Under the pieces are notes generated by a model. That model worked only from the letters and a program-made list of their open reading frames with translations. It ran no database searches and was not told where the DNA came from. Position numbers and translations under genes: made by a program. Positions 28,095-38,043 of a DNA stretch of 64,000 nt are shown piece by piece. How positions within the stretch are numbered: the stretch's first letter is position 1; the number at the start of each line of letters is the position of its first letter. Where the stretch lies: positions 372,001 to 436,000 of the forward strand of contig NZ_CP003984.1 in the NCBI RefSeq assembly GCF_000738435.1, written 5' to 3'. Source of the DNA: Planktomarina temperata RCA23. GTDB taxonomy: Bacteria; Pseudomonadota; Alphaproteobacteria; Rhodobacterales; Rhodobacteraceae.

Positions 28095-29150
28095 TCAATG
28101 ATACCGGGTGCCGGCTTCGGAGCTGGAGATGCGCGGCACCAGAGCTTTGACCAAATCGCGCATATCGAGCGTGCCGACGGGTTTGTTGGTGTCATCCAAG
28201 ACCCGGTAGCGCAGGGCCGTGTCGCCACCGGATGCGGCGATGAGGCTTTCGAGGTTATCATTGGCCTGCACATCGCCGGCAAATTGCCCCTCGGATAAGG
28301 GCTGCATGACTGACCTTACACGCAACACCCGCGCCCGGTTAATATCAGAGACGAAATCTTCGATATAAGGATCGGTTGGGTTCATCAAAATGCCCTGTGG
28401 CTCGCCCTGTTGCACCACCGCCCCATCTTTCAAGATCACCAGATGATCGGCCAGTTTCAGCGCCTCATCAAGATCATGGGTGATGAAAATGATGGTCTTT
28501 TTCAACTCCACTTGCAGCTCCAGAAGCAAATCTTGCATGTCGGTGCGGATGAGTGGATCGAGCGCGGAGAATGCTTCATCCATGAGCATGATATCAGAGT
28601 TTGAGGTCAGCGCGCGGGCAATGCCCACCCGCTGTTGCATCCCACCTGACAATTGCGCCGGATAATGGTTTTCGAATCCGCCAAGCCCGACACGGGCCAG
28701 CCAATTTTTGGCTTCTTGTTCTTGCTCTTCCGTTGGCAGACCTTTGATATCAAGGGCCATGGCGGCGTTCTGCAACACCGTCCGATGCGGGAGAAGTGCG
28801 AATTTTTGGAACACCATCGACATTTTGTTTTGGCGCATTTGCCGCAGATCGGTTGTCGAGAGGTTCATGACATCAACCCCATCCACCAAAATCTCGCCAT
28901 CGGTGGGTTCGATGAGACGGTTGAGGTGGCGGATCAAGGTGGACTTGCCCGAGCCTGACAGGCCCATCACCACTGTGATTTCACCAGATTGCATTTCGAC
29001 ATTGATGTCTCGCAGACCCAAAACATGTTTGTGGGTGGTCAGCAGCTCTTCTTTGCCCATGCCGGCTTTGACATGCGGCAATACAGATTTGTCATCATTG
29101 CCGAATATTTTGTACAGGCCGCGCAGGCTGACTTTTGTTGTTTGTGTCAT
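28095..29150 (-). CDS. proV: Betaine/choline-type ABC importer ATPase (ProV)
   Basis: ATPase of a ProU/OpuA-type osmolyte importer. Walker A GLSGSGKST, Q-loop VFQKFALLPHRTV, signature LSGGMQQRVGIARAL, Walker B LMDEAFSALD. A C-terminal CBS-like region (about residues 275-340) ends in LVPRISSSEAGTRYH; such domains sense ionic strength in this family. The ATG at 29148-29150 (MTQTTKVSLRG) is preferred over one five codons upstream. Overlaps nothing but lies 11 bp from proW. Confidence 0.92.
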   Translation of the reverse strand: MTQTTKVSLRGLYKIFGNDDKSVLPHVKAGMGKEELLTTHKHVLGLRDINVEMQSGEITVVMGLSGSGKSTLIRHLNRLIEPTDGEILVDGVDVMNLSTTDLRQMRQNKMSMVFQKFALLPHRTVLQNAAMALDIKGLPTEEQEQEAKNWLARVGLGGFENHYPAQLSGGMQQRVGIARALTSNSDIMLMDEAFSALDPLIRTDMQDLLLELQVELKKTIIFITHDLDEALKLADHLVILKDGAVVQQGEPQGILMNPTDPYIEDFVSDINRARVLRVRSVMQPLSEGQFAGDVQANDNLESLIAASGGDTALRYRVLDDTNKPVGTLDMRDLVKALVPRISSSEAGTRYH

Positions 29151-29161
29151 ATCCTCACCCC

Positions 29162-30193
29162 TCACATTTCGTTCTTAGTGCGGTCGATGCGCGAGAGCGC
29201 CGCCTTTGAGGTGCGGTCCAACATGACCGCCAGCAATACGATACAGACCCCGGCCATCAACCCGACGCCAAGCTCCAGATTGCGAATGCCGCGTAAGACG
29301 AGAACCCCGAGACCTGGAGCCGTGACCATGGAGGCAATGACGACCATGGCAAGGCTCATCATGATGGTTTGATTGAGGCCCGCCATGATGTTGGGCAGCG
29401 CCAAGGGCAGCTCAACTTTGGTGAGTTTTTGTCCCGGACTCATGCCAAAGGCATTGCCAGCTTCCACCACATCTTTGTCGACCAACCGGACGCCAAGATC
29501 GGTCAGACGGATCACCGGCACAATGGCATAGAGGATAATCGCAATGCCGTAGAGCCGCGACTCACCGATGGGAAAGAGGAAGATCAGCGGGATCAGATAA
29601 ACGAAGGTTGGCAGGGTTTGCAGCAGATCCAAAATTGGGATGATCGCCTTTTGCAATCGGTTGTGTTTGGACATGGCAATGCCAATTGGAATGCCGAAGA
29701 GCGCGGATATGATGGTACAGACCAATATGACCGCGAAGGTTTGCATCGCCGGTTCAAAATGATCAACAAAGGCGAAAAACGAAAGGCAGAACCCATTAAA
29801 AAGCAATACAGAAAGAGAGCGCGTGGAGAACCACACCGCCACCAAGATGACGGCCATAATCAGGAACCAAGGGGCGGTCATGAACAGATAGAGTGTGCCA
29901 TCGAGCATCCATGACAGTGGCTGAGTGATCGGGTCTAAAACCGTTCGCAGCGCGGGGCGAATGGCGAGAAATCCATTTTCCAGGCCTTTAACCACATCGC
30001 GGGTCTGGCTGATTTGACCGCAAGCTTTGTTCAACTCGTCCAGCGACGGAAAGGCAAAACTGAAGCCTGACTCGGGGGCTGCATTTCCGGTTTTGGCGAG
30101 CAGTTGCGCCATGGACATCGGGCCGTCGGAGGCGCCTGCATCGCACCATTTGCGCAAGCCAAGCATGTTGAAAAGCCAATCGTAAGTGGCCAT
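29162..30193 (-). CDS. proW: Betaine/choline-type ABC importer permease (ProW)
   Basis: Permease with an N-terminal extension of about 95 residues before the first helices, a feature of ProW. The membrane part has the EAA-type loop AGNAFGMSPGQKLTKVELPLALPNIMAGLNQTIMM in its usual place (about residues 230-265). The ligand (glycine betaine, proline betaine or choline) is not decided by the sequence. Confidence 0.92.
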   Translation of the reverse strand: MATYDWLFNMLGLRKWCDAGASDGPMSMAQLLAKTGNAAPESGFSFAFPSLDELNKACGQISQTRDVVKGLENGFLAIRPALRTVLDPITQPLSWMLDGTLYLFMTAPWFLIMAVILVAVWFSTRSLSVLLFNGFCLSFFAFVDHFEPAMQTFAVILVCTIISALFGIPIGIAMSKHNRLQKAIIPILDLLQTLPTFVYLIPLIFLFPIGESRLYGIAIILYAIVPVIRLTDLGVRLVDKDVVEAGNAFGMSPGQKLTKVELPLALPNIMAGLNQTIMMSLAMVVIASMVTAPGLGVLVLRGIRNLELGVGLMAGVCIVLLAVMLDRTSKAALSRIDRTKNEM

Positions 30194-30216
30194 AGATTTG
30201 TCTCCCTGAGGTCAAA

Positions 30217-30246
30217 ATCCCGCGGACTGGTTTTGGTCCGCGGGAT
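30217..30246 (-). terminator. Hairpin between proX and proW
   Basis: Perfect 11-bp stem ATCCCGCGGAC/GTCCGCGGGAT with an 8-nt loop, followed on the minus strand by TTTTGACC. Placed directly after the binding-protein gene, it should cause partial termination or stabilise the proX message. Confidence 0.6.
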
Positions 30247-30257
30247 CGATTTTTTAA

Positions 30258-31226
30258 TTAGTTAAGGATTGCGGCCAATTTGCCTTTTGCATCATCGCTC
30301 AACCAATCGCCCCATACGTCTTTATATGTGGTCAGGAAGTAAACAGCAGCTTCGTCATAGGACGCGTTGTTATCCAAACGCCAGGCCAAAACGTCACCCA
30401 TCTGTGCGTTTGTGAACGCAATATTTTTCAGCAATGCCGCAACATCTGGTTCACGGTCCATAAAGGCGCCGGAGACCGCTGTGACAACTTTGGCGGAAGG
30501 ATAGGCTGAAAATTCAGGGTTGGCGCAATCTACGTCGCCATTACAAGTATGCGCATCCGCATTATAGGCCGGCACTTCAACCCGGACCATTGGGTATTTG
30601 CCAAGCACGGCGGTTGGTGCCCAGTAGTAACCAAACCAAGGCGCCTTATCTGCATAGGCCGCAGCGATGGAGGTTTGCAGCGTTTCGCCGGAACCGTGTT
30701 GAAAACGCTCCAGCCCGCCAGCTTCAGCACCGGCAGCTTTGAGGTTGTTGTTGTTGATGATGTCACAGGCCCAACCAGCTGGGCAGTCATGGAATTTGCC
30801 GCCAACGGCCGCTGGATTGGCCATGATGCCGTCCCATGTGGTCAGCTCTGGATTTGACTCTGCAAGGTAGGCTGGAATCCACCAGGCCTCAACGCCGCCA
30901 TCGGACAGAACATTGGTCAGCTCAACCAATTTACCCTCGGCCAGCAGGCCTTCGTAGGCTGGCGTCGAGTTGGCCCAGACTTCGGTCAAAATATCGGGCT
31001 CGCCCGTTTCGGCCAAAGAGGTGAGCGCCGGCACCGTCGAGGAGGGCACGACTTGCACATCGCAGCCATAGCCTTGGGTCATTAAGAAATTCGCAACCGC
31101 AGTGACAACCGCAGATGAGGCCCAGTCCATTTCGGTGATAGATACTTTCCCGCAGCTTGCCGTGGCCGATGTGGCGCCTAGTGACAGTGCGAATGCGGCT
31201 GTTGCCGTCAACATTTTGAGTTTCAT
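30258..31226 (-). CDS. proX: Betaine/choline-type ABC importer binding protein (ProX)
   Basis: Periplasmic OpuAC-type binding protein with signal peptide (cleavage near ATA-SCG, residue 23). ITEMDWASSAVVTAVANFLM and the aromatic-rich WFGYYWAP segment near residue 200 fit quaternary-amine binding. Four Cys in the mature part (CPAGWAC; HTCNGDVDC) could form disulfides. First gene of the operon, with GGGAGACACAA before the ATG. Divergent from the desaturase gene. Confidence 0.9.
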   Translation of the reverse strand: MKLKMLTATAAFALSLGATSATASCGKVSITEMDWASSAVVTAVANFLMTQGYGCDVQVVPSSTVPALTSLAETGEPDILTEVWANSTPAYEGLLAEGKLVELTNVLSDGGVEAWWIPAYLAESNPELTTWDGIMANPAAVGGKFHDCPAGWACDIINNNNLKAAGAEAGGLERFQHGSGETLQTSIAAAYADKAPWFGYYWAPTAVLGKYPMVRVEVPAYNADAHTCNGDVDCANPEFSAYPSAKVVTAVSGAFMDREPDVAALLKNIAFTNAQMGDVLAWRLDNNASYDEAAVYFLTTYKDVWGDWLSDDAKGKLAAILN

Positions 31227-31562
31227 TTGTGTCTCCCTATTATCTTTCTTTACGTATCAGCCGGTTCTCCAGCCTTTTGACCCATGCAGCAGCCTTACTG
31301 GCCTATTGCTGTGGCGTGTCATCGCCATCAACATGGACCTAACTTGCGCAGTGGAACATAGGCAAGCGACACATCCAAGCCCAAATTCGGCATAATCTTC
31401 AACTAATGTGATGAATGTCCTTCGCGGGACCGTGCATAGCCGTCGTTTTGCCGCCATGTGTCATGTGAAGACAAAGCGGCGCGCATGGCATTTGACTCTG
31501 AAGGCATTCGTTGGTGAATATTGGGCAGGTGCGTATCATTTCCTAATAAGCGGCGGCGAGAC
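31227..31562. other. Divergent intergenic region, no gene seen
   Basis: 336 bp between the proX and desaturase starts. It must hold both promoters. I see no convincing coding frame, tRNA or strong palindrome in it. Confidence 0.5.
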
Positions 31563-32708
31563 ATGACATATCCTCCTTTATCACAGGCCCGAGACACTCT
31601 GAATGTGCAGTGGTACCGATCGCCCATGCCGCCGGAGGTTTTTCGCGCCCTGTCGCAACGCAGCGATCTGAAGGGATGGAAACAGGCCGGTGGTCATTTG
31701 GCGCTCTTTGCGGCGACCGGCAGTTTGGTATGGTTGTTTTGGGCGCAGGGGCAATGGGCGGCTTTTGCCCTTGCATTGTTTTTACATGGCACTGTTGGCA
31801 GCTTTTTCTCTGGCACGGCGCCCCATGAGCTGGGCCATGGCACGGTGTTCCGAACCAAGGCGCTAAATAAAATTTTCTTGTATGTTTTTAGTCTATTGAG
31901 TTGGTGGAACCCATTTGATTATGCGGCCAGCCATACCTACCATCACAGGTTTACCCTGCACCCTGAGGGGGATCGCGAGAATCTTTTGCCGCTGCATCCC
32001 AATACCGACAAGGTGTTCCTCCTGCAGCTTTTCACCATCAATCTTATGACGCAGCCGGGCCGCACTTTTGGCAAGGGCGGGCTCATTTCCACTCTGCGGG
32101 AGACCATTTTACATGCGCTCGGTCGGGTGGGTTCGACCGATATCGCAAGCAATGAATGGCTTGAGAGCCTGCACAAAGATCAACCCGACCAGCACAGGCG
32201 GTCGGTTCAATGGTCACGCCTATTGCTTGTGTTTCATGGCGGTCTGCTCGTTCTGGCTTGGGCGACAGGCCTTTGGATCTTGCCGATTGTTCTGAGTCTG
32301 TTCAACTTTATTGGCAATTGGCTGGGCTATTTTTTGGGTCTGCCGCAACATTGCGGCCTGCGTGAAAATGTACCGGACTTTCGAAAAACAGTGCGCTCTA
32401 TGCGCCTGCACCCGGTTCTGGAGTTTTTGTATTGGCACATGAATTGGCATACCGAGCATCATATGTATGCAGGCGTGCCTTGTTATAATCTTAAACAGCT
32501 GCATCAGGCGGTCAAAGATGATATGCCAGAGCCACGGAGTTTGACCGGCGCTTGGCGCGAGATGCTGGAGATTTGGGAGCGGCAGAAACGTGACCCGAGC
32601 TACCAATTCGACACACCGCTTCCAACGACGGCGCAAACCCAACGCAAACGTGCAGCTGTCGCCGAAGAAGCCTCCATCGGGGATTTGGCGCCAGAGGGCC
32701 TGCGCTAG
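31563..32708 (+). CDS. Fatty acid desaturase (membrane di-iron)
   Basis: Membrane di-iron desaturase/hydroxylase. The three histidine boxes are present: HELGHGT (about residue 87), HTYHH (about 124) and HTEHH (about 297). Four or more hydrophobic segments lie between them. The ATG at 31563 is preferred; an in-frame ATG at 31521 adds 14 polar residues. The substrate might be a lipid acyl chain or another hydrophobic compound. It sits between an osmolyte importer and a CoA transferase without an obvious operon link. Confidence 0.85.
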   Translation: MTYPPLSQARDTLNVQWYRSPMPPEVFRALSQRSDLKGWKQAGGHLALFAATGSLVWLFWAQGQWAAFALALFLHGTVGSFFSGTAPHELGHGTVFRTKALNKIFLYVFSLLSWWNPFDYAASHTYHHRFTLHPEGDRENLLPLHPNTDKVFLLQLFTINLMTQPGRTFGKGGLISTLRETILHALGRVGSTDIASNEWLESLHKDQPDQHRRSVQWSRLLLVFHGGLLVLAWATGLWILPIVLSLFNFIGNWLGYFLGLPQHCGLRENVPDFRKTVRSMRLHPVLEFLYWHMNWHTEHHMYAGVPCYNLKQLHQAVKDDMPEPRSLTGAWREMLEIWERQKRDPSYQFDTPLPTTAQTQRKRAAVAEEASIGDLAPEGLR

Positions 32709-32716
32709 GTCATGAT

Positions 32717-33832
32717 CTAAGTCTCGTCATGCTCGCCCAAACCGGGCGCCGCGCGCAGCAGTTGCAGCTGGGCATCTGAAAATTTGATCGGGGTGCGTAC
32801 GCCGGGGATGCCTTCGGGTTTGATGCGCATCTGCCGGTGCAGCGTTTGTGGATCTTCCAGCGCTTCGGCGATCGTATTGATGGGGCCGGAGGGCACGCCG
32901 GCGCTTTCCAACACCGGCAAGACGTCCAATTTGCGCCAGTGGCTCAAAACTTCAGTAATTTGCCCAACCGCTTCGGCGCGATGGTCCAGCCGAGCGGCAT
33001 TGTCGGCGAATCTTGGATCGGTGATCCAATCGTCACGCTTTAACGCGCGTGCGAGATTGTGAAACTGTCGATTGTTGCCGCAAGCGATGACGATATGGCC
33101 ATCAGACACAGGAAACACTTGATAGGGCACGATGCTGGTATGGGCATTGCCCATCCGCTGTGGGCTTTTCCCGGTGGTGAGGTAATTGAGGTTTTGATTG
33201 GCCTGCGCGGCCAACATGCAGTCAAACAATGCCATATCGATGTGCTGCCCCTTGCCCGTCCGAGCGCGTTGGGCCAGGGCGGCTTGTATGCCGATGACCC
33301 CGTAAAGCCCGGTGAAGACATCGGCAAAAGCTACGCCGACCTTTTGCGGCATCCCGTCGGGCTCACCGGTGATCTCCATGATGCCGGTCATGCCTTGGAT
33401 CATAAAGTCATAGCCTGCCTTCTGGGCGCGCGGGCCGTCCTGACCAAAGCCGGTGACAGAGCAATACACCAGCTGAGGATTTTGCGGCGCCAAGGATGCG
33501 TAGTCGAGACCGAATTTCGCCAGCCCGCCGACTTTGAAATTCTCAATCAAGACATCTGCTGAGGCGATCAGATCTTTGAGATAGGTCAGCCGGGCGGGAT
33601 CATTGAAGTCAACCGTGATGCCCTGTTTGCCGCGGTTGGCGCTGTGGAAATAGGCCGCAGAGCTGTCCGTGCCTTTTGTGACATAGTTTGGACCCCATTT
33701 GCGCGTGTCATCGCCCTCCGGGCTTTCCACTTTGATGACCTCTGCGCCCAAATCCGCCAAAGTTTGCCCGATCCAAGGGCCGGCCAGGACTCGGGCCAAT
33801 TCAACGACTTTCAAACCTTCAAGCGGATACAT
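32717..33832 (-). CDS. CaiB/BaiF-family (class III) CoA transferase
   Basis: Class III CoA transferase that moves CoA between carboxylic acids. It opens with LEGLKVVELARVLAGPWIGQTLADLGAEVIKVE, has the HSANRGKQGITVDF loop, and GQHIDMALFDCM with the catalytic Asp (near residue 168). 371 aa is normal. Convergent with the desaturase (8 bp apart) and divergent from the GAPDH gene. The acid substrate is not known. Confidence 0.9.
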   Translation of the reverse strand: MYPLEGLKVVELARVLAGPWIGQTLADLGAEVIKVESPEGDDTRKWGPNYVTKGTDSSAAYFHSANRGKQGITVDFNDPARLTYLKDLIASADVLIENFKVGGLAKFGLDYASLAPQNPQLVYCSVTGFGQDGPRAQKAGYDFMIQGMTGIMEITGEPDGMPQKVGVAFADVFTGLYGVIGIQAALAQRARTGKGQHIDMALFDCMLAAQANQNLNYLTTGKSPQRMGNAHTSIVPYQVFPVSDGHIVIACGNNRQFHNLARALKRDDWITDPRFADNAARLDHRAEAVGQITEVLSHWRKLDVLPVLESAGVPSGPINTIAEALEDPQTLHRQMRIKPEGIPGVRTPIKFSDAQLQLLRAAPGLGEHDET

Positions 33833-33959
33833 TTGGCTTCCTTTGGACTTTCACAATGTGCAATTTGGCGCTGGACTTTCCGAAGTATTTGGCATGGTTT
33901 CAGCCCCAGCGCATCCATTTTTTCAATTTTGGAGGCGAATGCTCGGAAAGGAAGAGACA

Positions 33960-34949
33960 ATGGGCCGTCCAATACGCTTTGCCATTAACGGATTTGGTCG
34001 GATTGGCCGAGCTGTGGCGCGGCAATGGGTGGAGCAGCAGGCAGAGGGTCGTTTCGATCTGGTGGCGATAAATGACATCGCCCCCTTGGAGACCTGCGCC
34101 TATCTGCTGGAATTCGACAGTGTCTATGGCCCTATTGTGGGCTCGATTGAGAGCAGTTCTGATCGTTTGATTGTCAACGGCCATGCGGTGCGGTTTAGCC
34201 AGAAATCGGATTTGGCGGCGGTGGATCTGTCAGATGTTGATGTGGTGTTTGAATGCACGGGTAAGGCTGTGACCGCGCAATTTGCCAGTGCGGGACTGCG
34301 CGCCGGTGCTCAGCGTGTTTTGATTTCTGGCCCTTCTGAATGTGCCGATGTGACTGTGGTCTTAGGCGCGAATGACCATGTTTTAAGCGGGCAACGCATT
34401 GTCTCAAACGCCTCGTGCACCACCAATGCGCTGGCGCCTTTGTTGCGGGTGTTGCATGAGGCCTATGGGGTTCTGGCCGGTCATATGACGACGATCCATT
34501 GTTACACTGGCAGCCAACCCACCGTCGACGCCCCCCGCGGCGCGGCGCTTGAGCGCAATCGCGCGGCGGCGCTGTCGATGGTGCCGACAAGCACCTCTGC
34601 GGCCGTGTTGATTGATAAAATTTTGCCTGACTTGGCCGGGCGCGTGAAAGGCTGTGCGGTGCGTGTGCCGACGGCCAGCGTCTCTGCCGTTGATCTCACC
34701 TGCCAGGTGGCGCATCCGGTGGAGCAAGAAGCGCTGATAGAGCTTTTGCGGCAAGCGCGGCCGGACATCTTGGGCATGACTGATCGTCCGTTGGTCTCCT
34801 CAGATCTCCGGGCGCGCCGCGAAAGTTTGGTCATTGCCGCCCCGCAGGTCGCGGTGATGGGACAAGACTTGCTGCGCATATTTGGGTGGTATGACAATGA
34901 ATGGGGGTTTTCAGCCCGAATGTTCGATGTGGCTGCAAAAATAACGTAA
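33960..34949 (+). CDS. Type I glyceraldehyde-3-phosphate dehydrogenase (paralogue)
   Basis: NAD(P)-dependent dehydrogenase: FAINGFGRIGRAVAR (Rossmann), SNASCTTNALAPL with catalytic Cys153, and WYDNEWGFSARM at the end. I chose the ATG at 33960 (GGAAAGGAAGAG upstream); the open frame extends 87 codons further without similarity to the family. It is isolated from pgk, tkt or fba, and parts such as RGAALERNRAAALSMVPTSTSAA deviate from the standard form, so it may be a secondary GAPDH or erythrose-4-phosphate dehydrogenase-like enzyme. Confidence 0.85.
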   Translation: MGRPIRFAINGFGRIGRAVARQWVEQQAEGRFDLVAINDIAPLETCAYLLEFDSVYGPIVGSIESSSDRLIVNGHAVRFSQKSDLAAVDLSDVDVVFECTGKAVTAQFASAGLRAGAQRVLISGPSECADVTVVLGANDHVLSGQRIVSNASCTTNALAPLLRVLHEAYGVLAGHMTTIHCYTGSQPTVDAPRGAALERNRAAALSMVPTSTSAAVLIDKILPDLAGRVKGCAVRVPTASVSAVDLTCQVAHPVEQEALIELLRQARPDILGMTDRPLVSSDLRARRESLVIAAPQVAVMGQDLLRIFGWYDNEWGFSARMFDVAAKIT

Positions 34950-34985
34950 GAGTCGCTTCAAAATGTATCTAAAATTTCTGCGCCC

Positions 34986-35013
34986 CTTGTTCTACCCCGG
35001 GCGCAATACTAAG
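34986..35013 (+). promoter_or_regulatory. Possible RpoH-type promoter of clpP
   Basis: CTTG at 34986-34989 followed at about 15-17 bp by an AATACT-like -10, in the 117-bp gap before clpP. It only partly matches the alphaproteobacterial heat-shock pattern (CTTG-N17-CNTAT), so this is tentative. Confidence 0.2.
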
Positions 35014-35066
35014 ACTCAATTAGCAAAACGGCATTATGCCAAAAGAGACACTAGCGGGGGCACCTC

Positions 35067-35687
35067 ATGAAAGATCCAATCGAAACTTATATGAACCTCG
35101 TCCCCATGGTCGTTGAACAGACAAGCCGGGGCGAGCGAGCCTATGATATCTTCTCGCGCCTGCTGAAAGAACGGATCATTTTTGTGAATGGCCCGGTCCA
35201 CGATGGGATGAGCACTTTGGTGATCGCTCAGCTTTTGCATCTTGAGGCCGAGAACCCAACCAAAGAGATCAGCATGTATATCAATTCCCCCGGCGGTGTT
35301 GTGACGGCGGGCCTGTCGATCTACGACACCATGCAATATATCAAACCAAAGGTGAGCACACTCTGCGTGGGTCAGGCGGCCTCTATGGGCTCATTGCTTT
35401 TGACCGCGGGCGCCAAGGACATGCGGTTTTCTCTGCCCAATTCCTCGATCATGGTGCATCAGCCCTCTGGTGGTTACCAAGGCCAAGCGACCGACATCAT
35501 GATTCACGCGGAATTTACGCAAAAGCTTAAGCGCCGTTTGAATGAGATCTATGTCACCCACACCGGGCAGGACTATGATACGGTTGAGGCCGCTTTGGAG
35601 CGGGATAATTTCATGTCCCCTGAGGAGGCACAGGCCTGGGGCTTGATCGACAAAATCGTCACCAATCGTGAAAAAGAGGCCGAATAG
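35067..35687 (+). CDS. clpP: ATP-dependent Clp protease proteolytic subunit
   Basis: Serine protease that forms the tetradecameric Clp chamber. Catalytic Ser106 in [11 protein letters not shown] and His131 in IMVHQPSGG are visible, with the Asp near residue 180 ([15 protein letters not shown]). 206 aa is normal. clpX follows after 124 bp; together they degrade tagged proteins, including products of the SmpB/tmRNA system. Confidence 0.97.
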   Translation: MKDPIETYMNLVPMVVEQTSRGERAYDIFSRLLKERIIFVNGPVHDGMSTLVIAQLLHLEAENPTKEISMYINSPGGVVTAGLSIYDTMQYIKPKVSTLCVGQAASMGSLLLTAGAKDMRFSLPNSSIMVHQPSGGYQGQATDIMIHAEFTQKLKRRLNEIYVTHTGQDYDTVEAALERDNFMSPEEAQAWGLIDKIVTNREKEAE

Positions 35688-35811
35688 GCAAGAATGACCC
35701 CAAAATCGCGGTTGTGGCTCAATCTTAGCTGCCATAAGCTCATCGTGATTTATAGACACTGCGTTTGGGATTGCCTCCACAGAGACGACCCAACAATATT
35801 GAAGGTGAGAC

Positions 35812-37077
35812 ATGGCTGATAAAGCAAGCGGCGACGGGAAGAATACCCTATATTGCAGTTTTTGCGGTAAAAGTCAGCATGAGGTGCGCAAACTGATTGC
35901 GGGCCCCACCGTCTTCATCTGCGATGAATGTGTTGAATTGTGCATGGATATTATCCGTGAGGAAACCAAAGCCAGCGGATTGAAAACCTCTGAGGGTGTT
36001 CCGACGCCTTTGGAAATTTGTCAGGTTTTGGATGATTATGTCATTGGCCAGAGCCACGCCAAACGGGTGCTCTCTGTTGCGGTGCACAATCACTATAAGC
36101 GTCTCAACGTTGCAGAGAAATCTGGTGATATTGAGCTGGCAAAATCCAATATCATGCTGATTGGTCCAACCGGTTGTGGTAAAACTTTGCTGGCGCAAAC
36201 CTTGGCGCGGATCTTGGATGTGCCGTTCACCATGGCCGATGCTACCACATTGACCGAGGCTGGCTATGTGGGTGAGGATGTTGAAAACATTATCCTAAAA
36301 TTGCTGCAGGCCAGTGAATATAACGTCGAACGGGCGCAGCGCGGCATCGTCTATATTGACGAGGTCGATAAGATTACCCGCAAGTCCGACAATCCCTCCA
36401 TCACCCGCGATGTCTCGGGCGAAGGGGTGCAGCAGGCTTTGCTGAAAATCATGGAAGGCACTGTGGCCAGCGTGCCGCCTCAGGGCGGGCGCAAACATCC
36501 GCAGCAGGAATTCTTGCAGGTGGATACGACCAATATCCTATTCATCTGTGGCGGGGCTTTTGCCGGGCTGGAAAAAATTATTGCTGCGCGCGGCAAGGGC
36601 ACCTCGATCGGCTTTGGGGCGGATGTGAAAGAGAATGACAGCCGCGGTGTGGGCGAAATGTTTGGCGAGTTGGAGCCGGAAGATCTGCTGAAATTCGGAC
36701 TGATCCCGGAATTTGTGGGCCGTTTGCCAGTTATCGCGACCCTGACGGATCTGGATGAGGACTCTTTGGTGATCATTCTGACACAGCCGAAGAATGCGTT
36801 GATCAAACAATATCAACGGCTGTTCGAGTTGGAAGACGTGACTTTGACCTTCACGCCTGAGGCGCTGGCGGCCATTGCCAAACGGGCGATTGATCGCAAA
36901 ACCGGCGCGCGGGGGCTGCGCTCGATTTTGGAAGATATTCTACTCGATACGATGTTTGACCTGCCGGGGATGGACAGTGTTGAGGAAGTGGTCGTGAATG
37001 AAGAGGCTGTCACATCCGATGCGGCGCCATTGATGATACACGCCGACAAGAAACGTGAACCCGCGACAGCGGGTTGA
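35812..37077 (+). CDS. clpX: ATP-dependent Clp protease ATPase subunit ClpX
   Basis: AAA+ unfoldase partner of ClpP. The N-terminal zinc domain has Cys15, Cys18, Cys37 and Cys40. Walker A GPTGCGKT, Walker [10 protein letters not shown], sensor [10 protein letters not shown] and the ClpP-binding loop IGFGAD are present. A good site AAGGTGAGAC precedes the ATG. 421 aa is the family length. Confidence 0.98.
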   Translation: MADKASGDGKNTLYCSFCGKSQHEVRKLIAGPTVFICDECVELCMDIIREETKASGLKTSEGVPTPLEICQVLDDYVIGQSHAKRVLSVAVHNHYKRLNVAEKSGDIELAKSNIMLIGPTGCGKTLLAQTLARILDVPFTMADATTLTEAGYVGEDVENIILKLLQASEYNVERAQRGIVYIDEVDKITRKSDNPSITRDVSGEGVQQALLKIMEGTVASVPPQGGRKHPQQEFLQVDTTNILFICGGAFAGLEKIIAARGKGTSIGFGADVKENDSRGVGEMFGELEPEDLLKFGLIPEFVGRLPVIATLTDLDEDSLVIILTQPKNALIKQYQRLFELEDVTLTFTPEALAAIAKRAIDRKTGARGLRSILEDILLDTMFDLPGMDSVEEVVVNEEAVTSDAAPLMIHADKKREPATAG

Positions 37078-37098
37078 GTGAACAGAAAATCGCATAAA

Positions 37099-37136
37099 CG
37101 GCAGGATTTTGTTGAAAATCCTGCCGCTTTTCGTTT
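37099..37136 (+). terminator. Rho-independent terminator of clpX
   Basis: Perfect 12-bp stem CGGCAGGATTTT/AAAATCCTGCCG with a GTTG loop, followed by CTTTTCGTTT, 22 bp after the clpX stop. Confidence 0.85.
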
Positions 37137-37208
37137 CAAAGGCCAGTAGTACTGGACCATCGACCACTTCTGGGGCATAGCTAATTCAAATTTGTTTTGG
37201 AGGATCCT

Positions 37209-37592
37209 ATGGGCATCGTCTCAACCCTATTACGTGCCGCAACTTGGTGGAATGGGCAAACATTAAACACGCAGCTGTTCACTTGGCGCCGCGGCGTGAA
37301 GGTGGGGGAAGATGATGCGGGCAACATGTTTTATGAAACCAAGGATCGGGTCAAACGTTGGGTGATTTTCAACGGGGAGGCTGAGGCTTCTCGGGTGAGC
37401 CCTGATTGGCACGGATGGTTGCATCACACATGGGATGAACCACCGACCCAGACACCATTGGCCCATAAAACATGGGAAAAACCGCATCAAGCCAACCTGA
37501 CGGGCACAGTAATGGCCCATGCCCCTGCAGGCTCTCTGCGCAATGCCACGCCGCAGTCGACGTCTGACTACGAGGCATGGGTTCCGGAGTGA
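37209..37592 (+). CDS. NDUFA12-type NADH:ubiquinone oxidoreductase accessory protein
   Basis: Homologue of the 17-kDa accessory subunit of respiratory complex I. Typical elements are [38 protein letters not shown] and the C-terminal YEAWVPE. I chose the ATG at 37209 (TTGGAGGATCCT upstream). It lies beside mlaD and a DUF2155 gene, an arrangement often seen in Alphaproteobacteria and far from the nuo operon. Confidence 0.92.
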   Translation: MGIVSTLLRAATWWNGQTLNTQLFTWRRGVKVGEDDAGNMFYETKDRVKRWVIFNGEAEASRVSPDWHGWLHHTWDEPPTQTPLAHKTWEKPHQANLTGTVMAHAPAGSLRNATPQSTSDYEAWVPE

Positions 37593-37596
37593 TCTG

Positions 37597-38043
37597 ATGC
37601 GCGGTGCTTGGGCAGAATTTATCACTGGAACCTGTGTCTTGGTCTTGGCAATCGGCTTTGCCGTGGTTGGATTTCAGCGCGGTGGCTTTGGAGCCTCTGA
37701 CGAATCATATGTGTTGAACGCCAGCTTTAGATCTATCGAGGGGGTCACGGTCGGCACGGACGTGCGCTTGGCGGGTGTGAATGTGGGCAAAGTGTCTGCC
37801 ATTTCTCTGAACCCGGATAGTTTTCGCGCGGATATGCAGATTTCTTTGGATTTGGGCGTGGAATTGCCCGATGACACTGCCATCATTATTGCCTCGGAGG
37901 GTTTGCTGGGTGGCAATTTTGTTGAGCTGCAGCCGGGTGGGTCGCCTTTCAACTATGCCTCTGGAGATATAATTACAGATACGCAGGGATCGGTTAGCCT
38001 ATTGAATCTGTTGATGAAATTTGCGTCCGGCGGCAATAATTAA
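37597..38043 (+). CDS. mlaD: MlaD-family lipid transport protein
   Basis: Substrate-binding MCE protein of the Mla lipid pathway, anchored in the inner membrane by one helix (residues 8-28) with the MCE domain in the periplasm (FRSIEGVTVGTDVRLAGVNVG and LLGGNFVELQPGG). The start is the ATG at 37597. It belongs functionally with MlaA/MlaC at 3.3-4.6 kb; the permease and ATPase are not in the window. Its stop overlaps the next ATG. Confidence 0.9.
   Translation: MRGAWAEFITGTCVLVLAIGFAVVGFQRGGFGASDESYVLNASFRSIEGVTVGTDVRLAGVNVGKVSAISLNPDSFRADMQISLDLGVELPDDTAIIIASEGLLGGNFVELQPGGSPFNYASGDIITDTQGSVSLLNLLMKFASGGNN

Noticed and set aside
33699-33959. N-terminal extension of the GAPDH gene
   Set aside because: The open frame runs 87 codons upstream of the good ATG, but it overlaps the divergent CoA transferase gene and has no similarity to the family.
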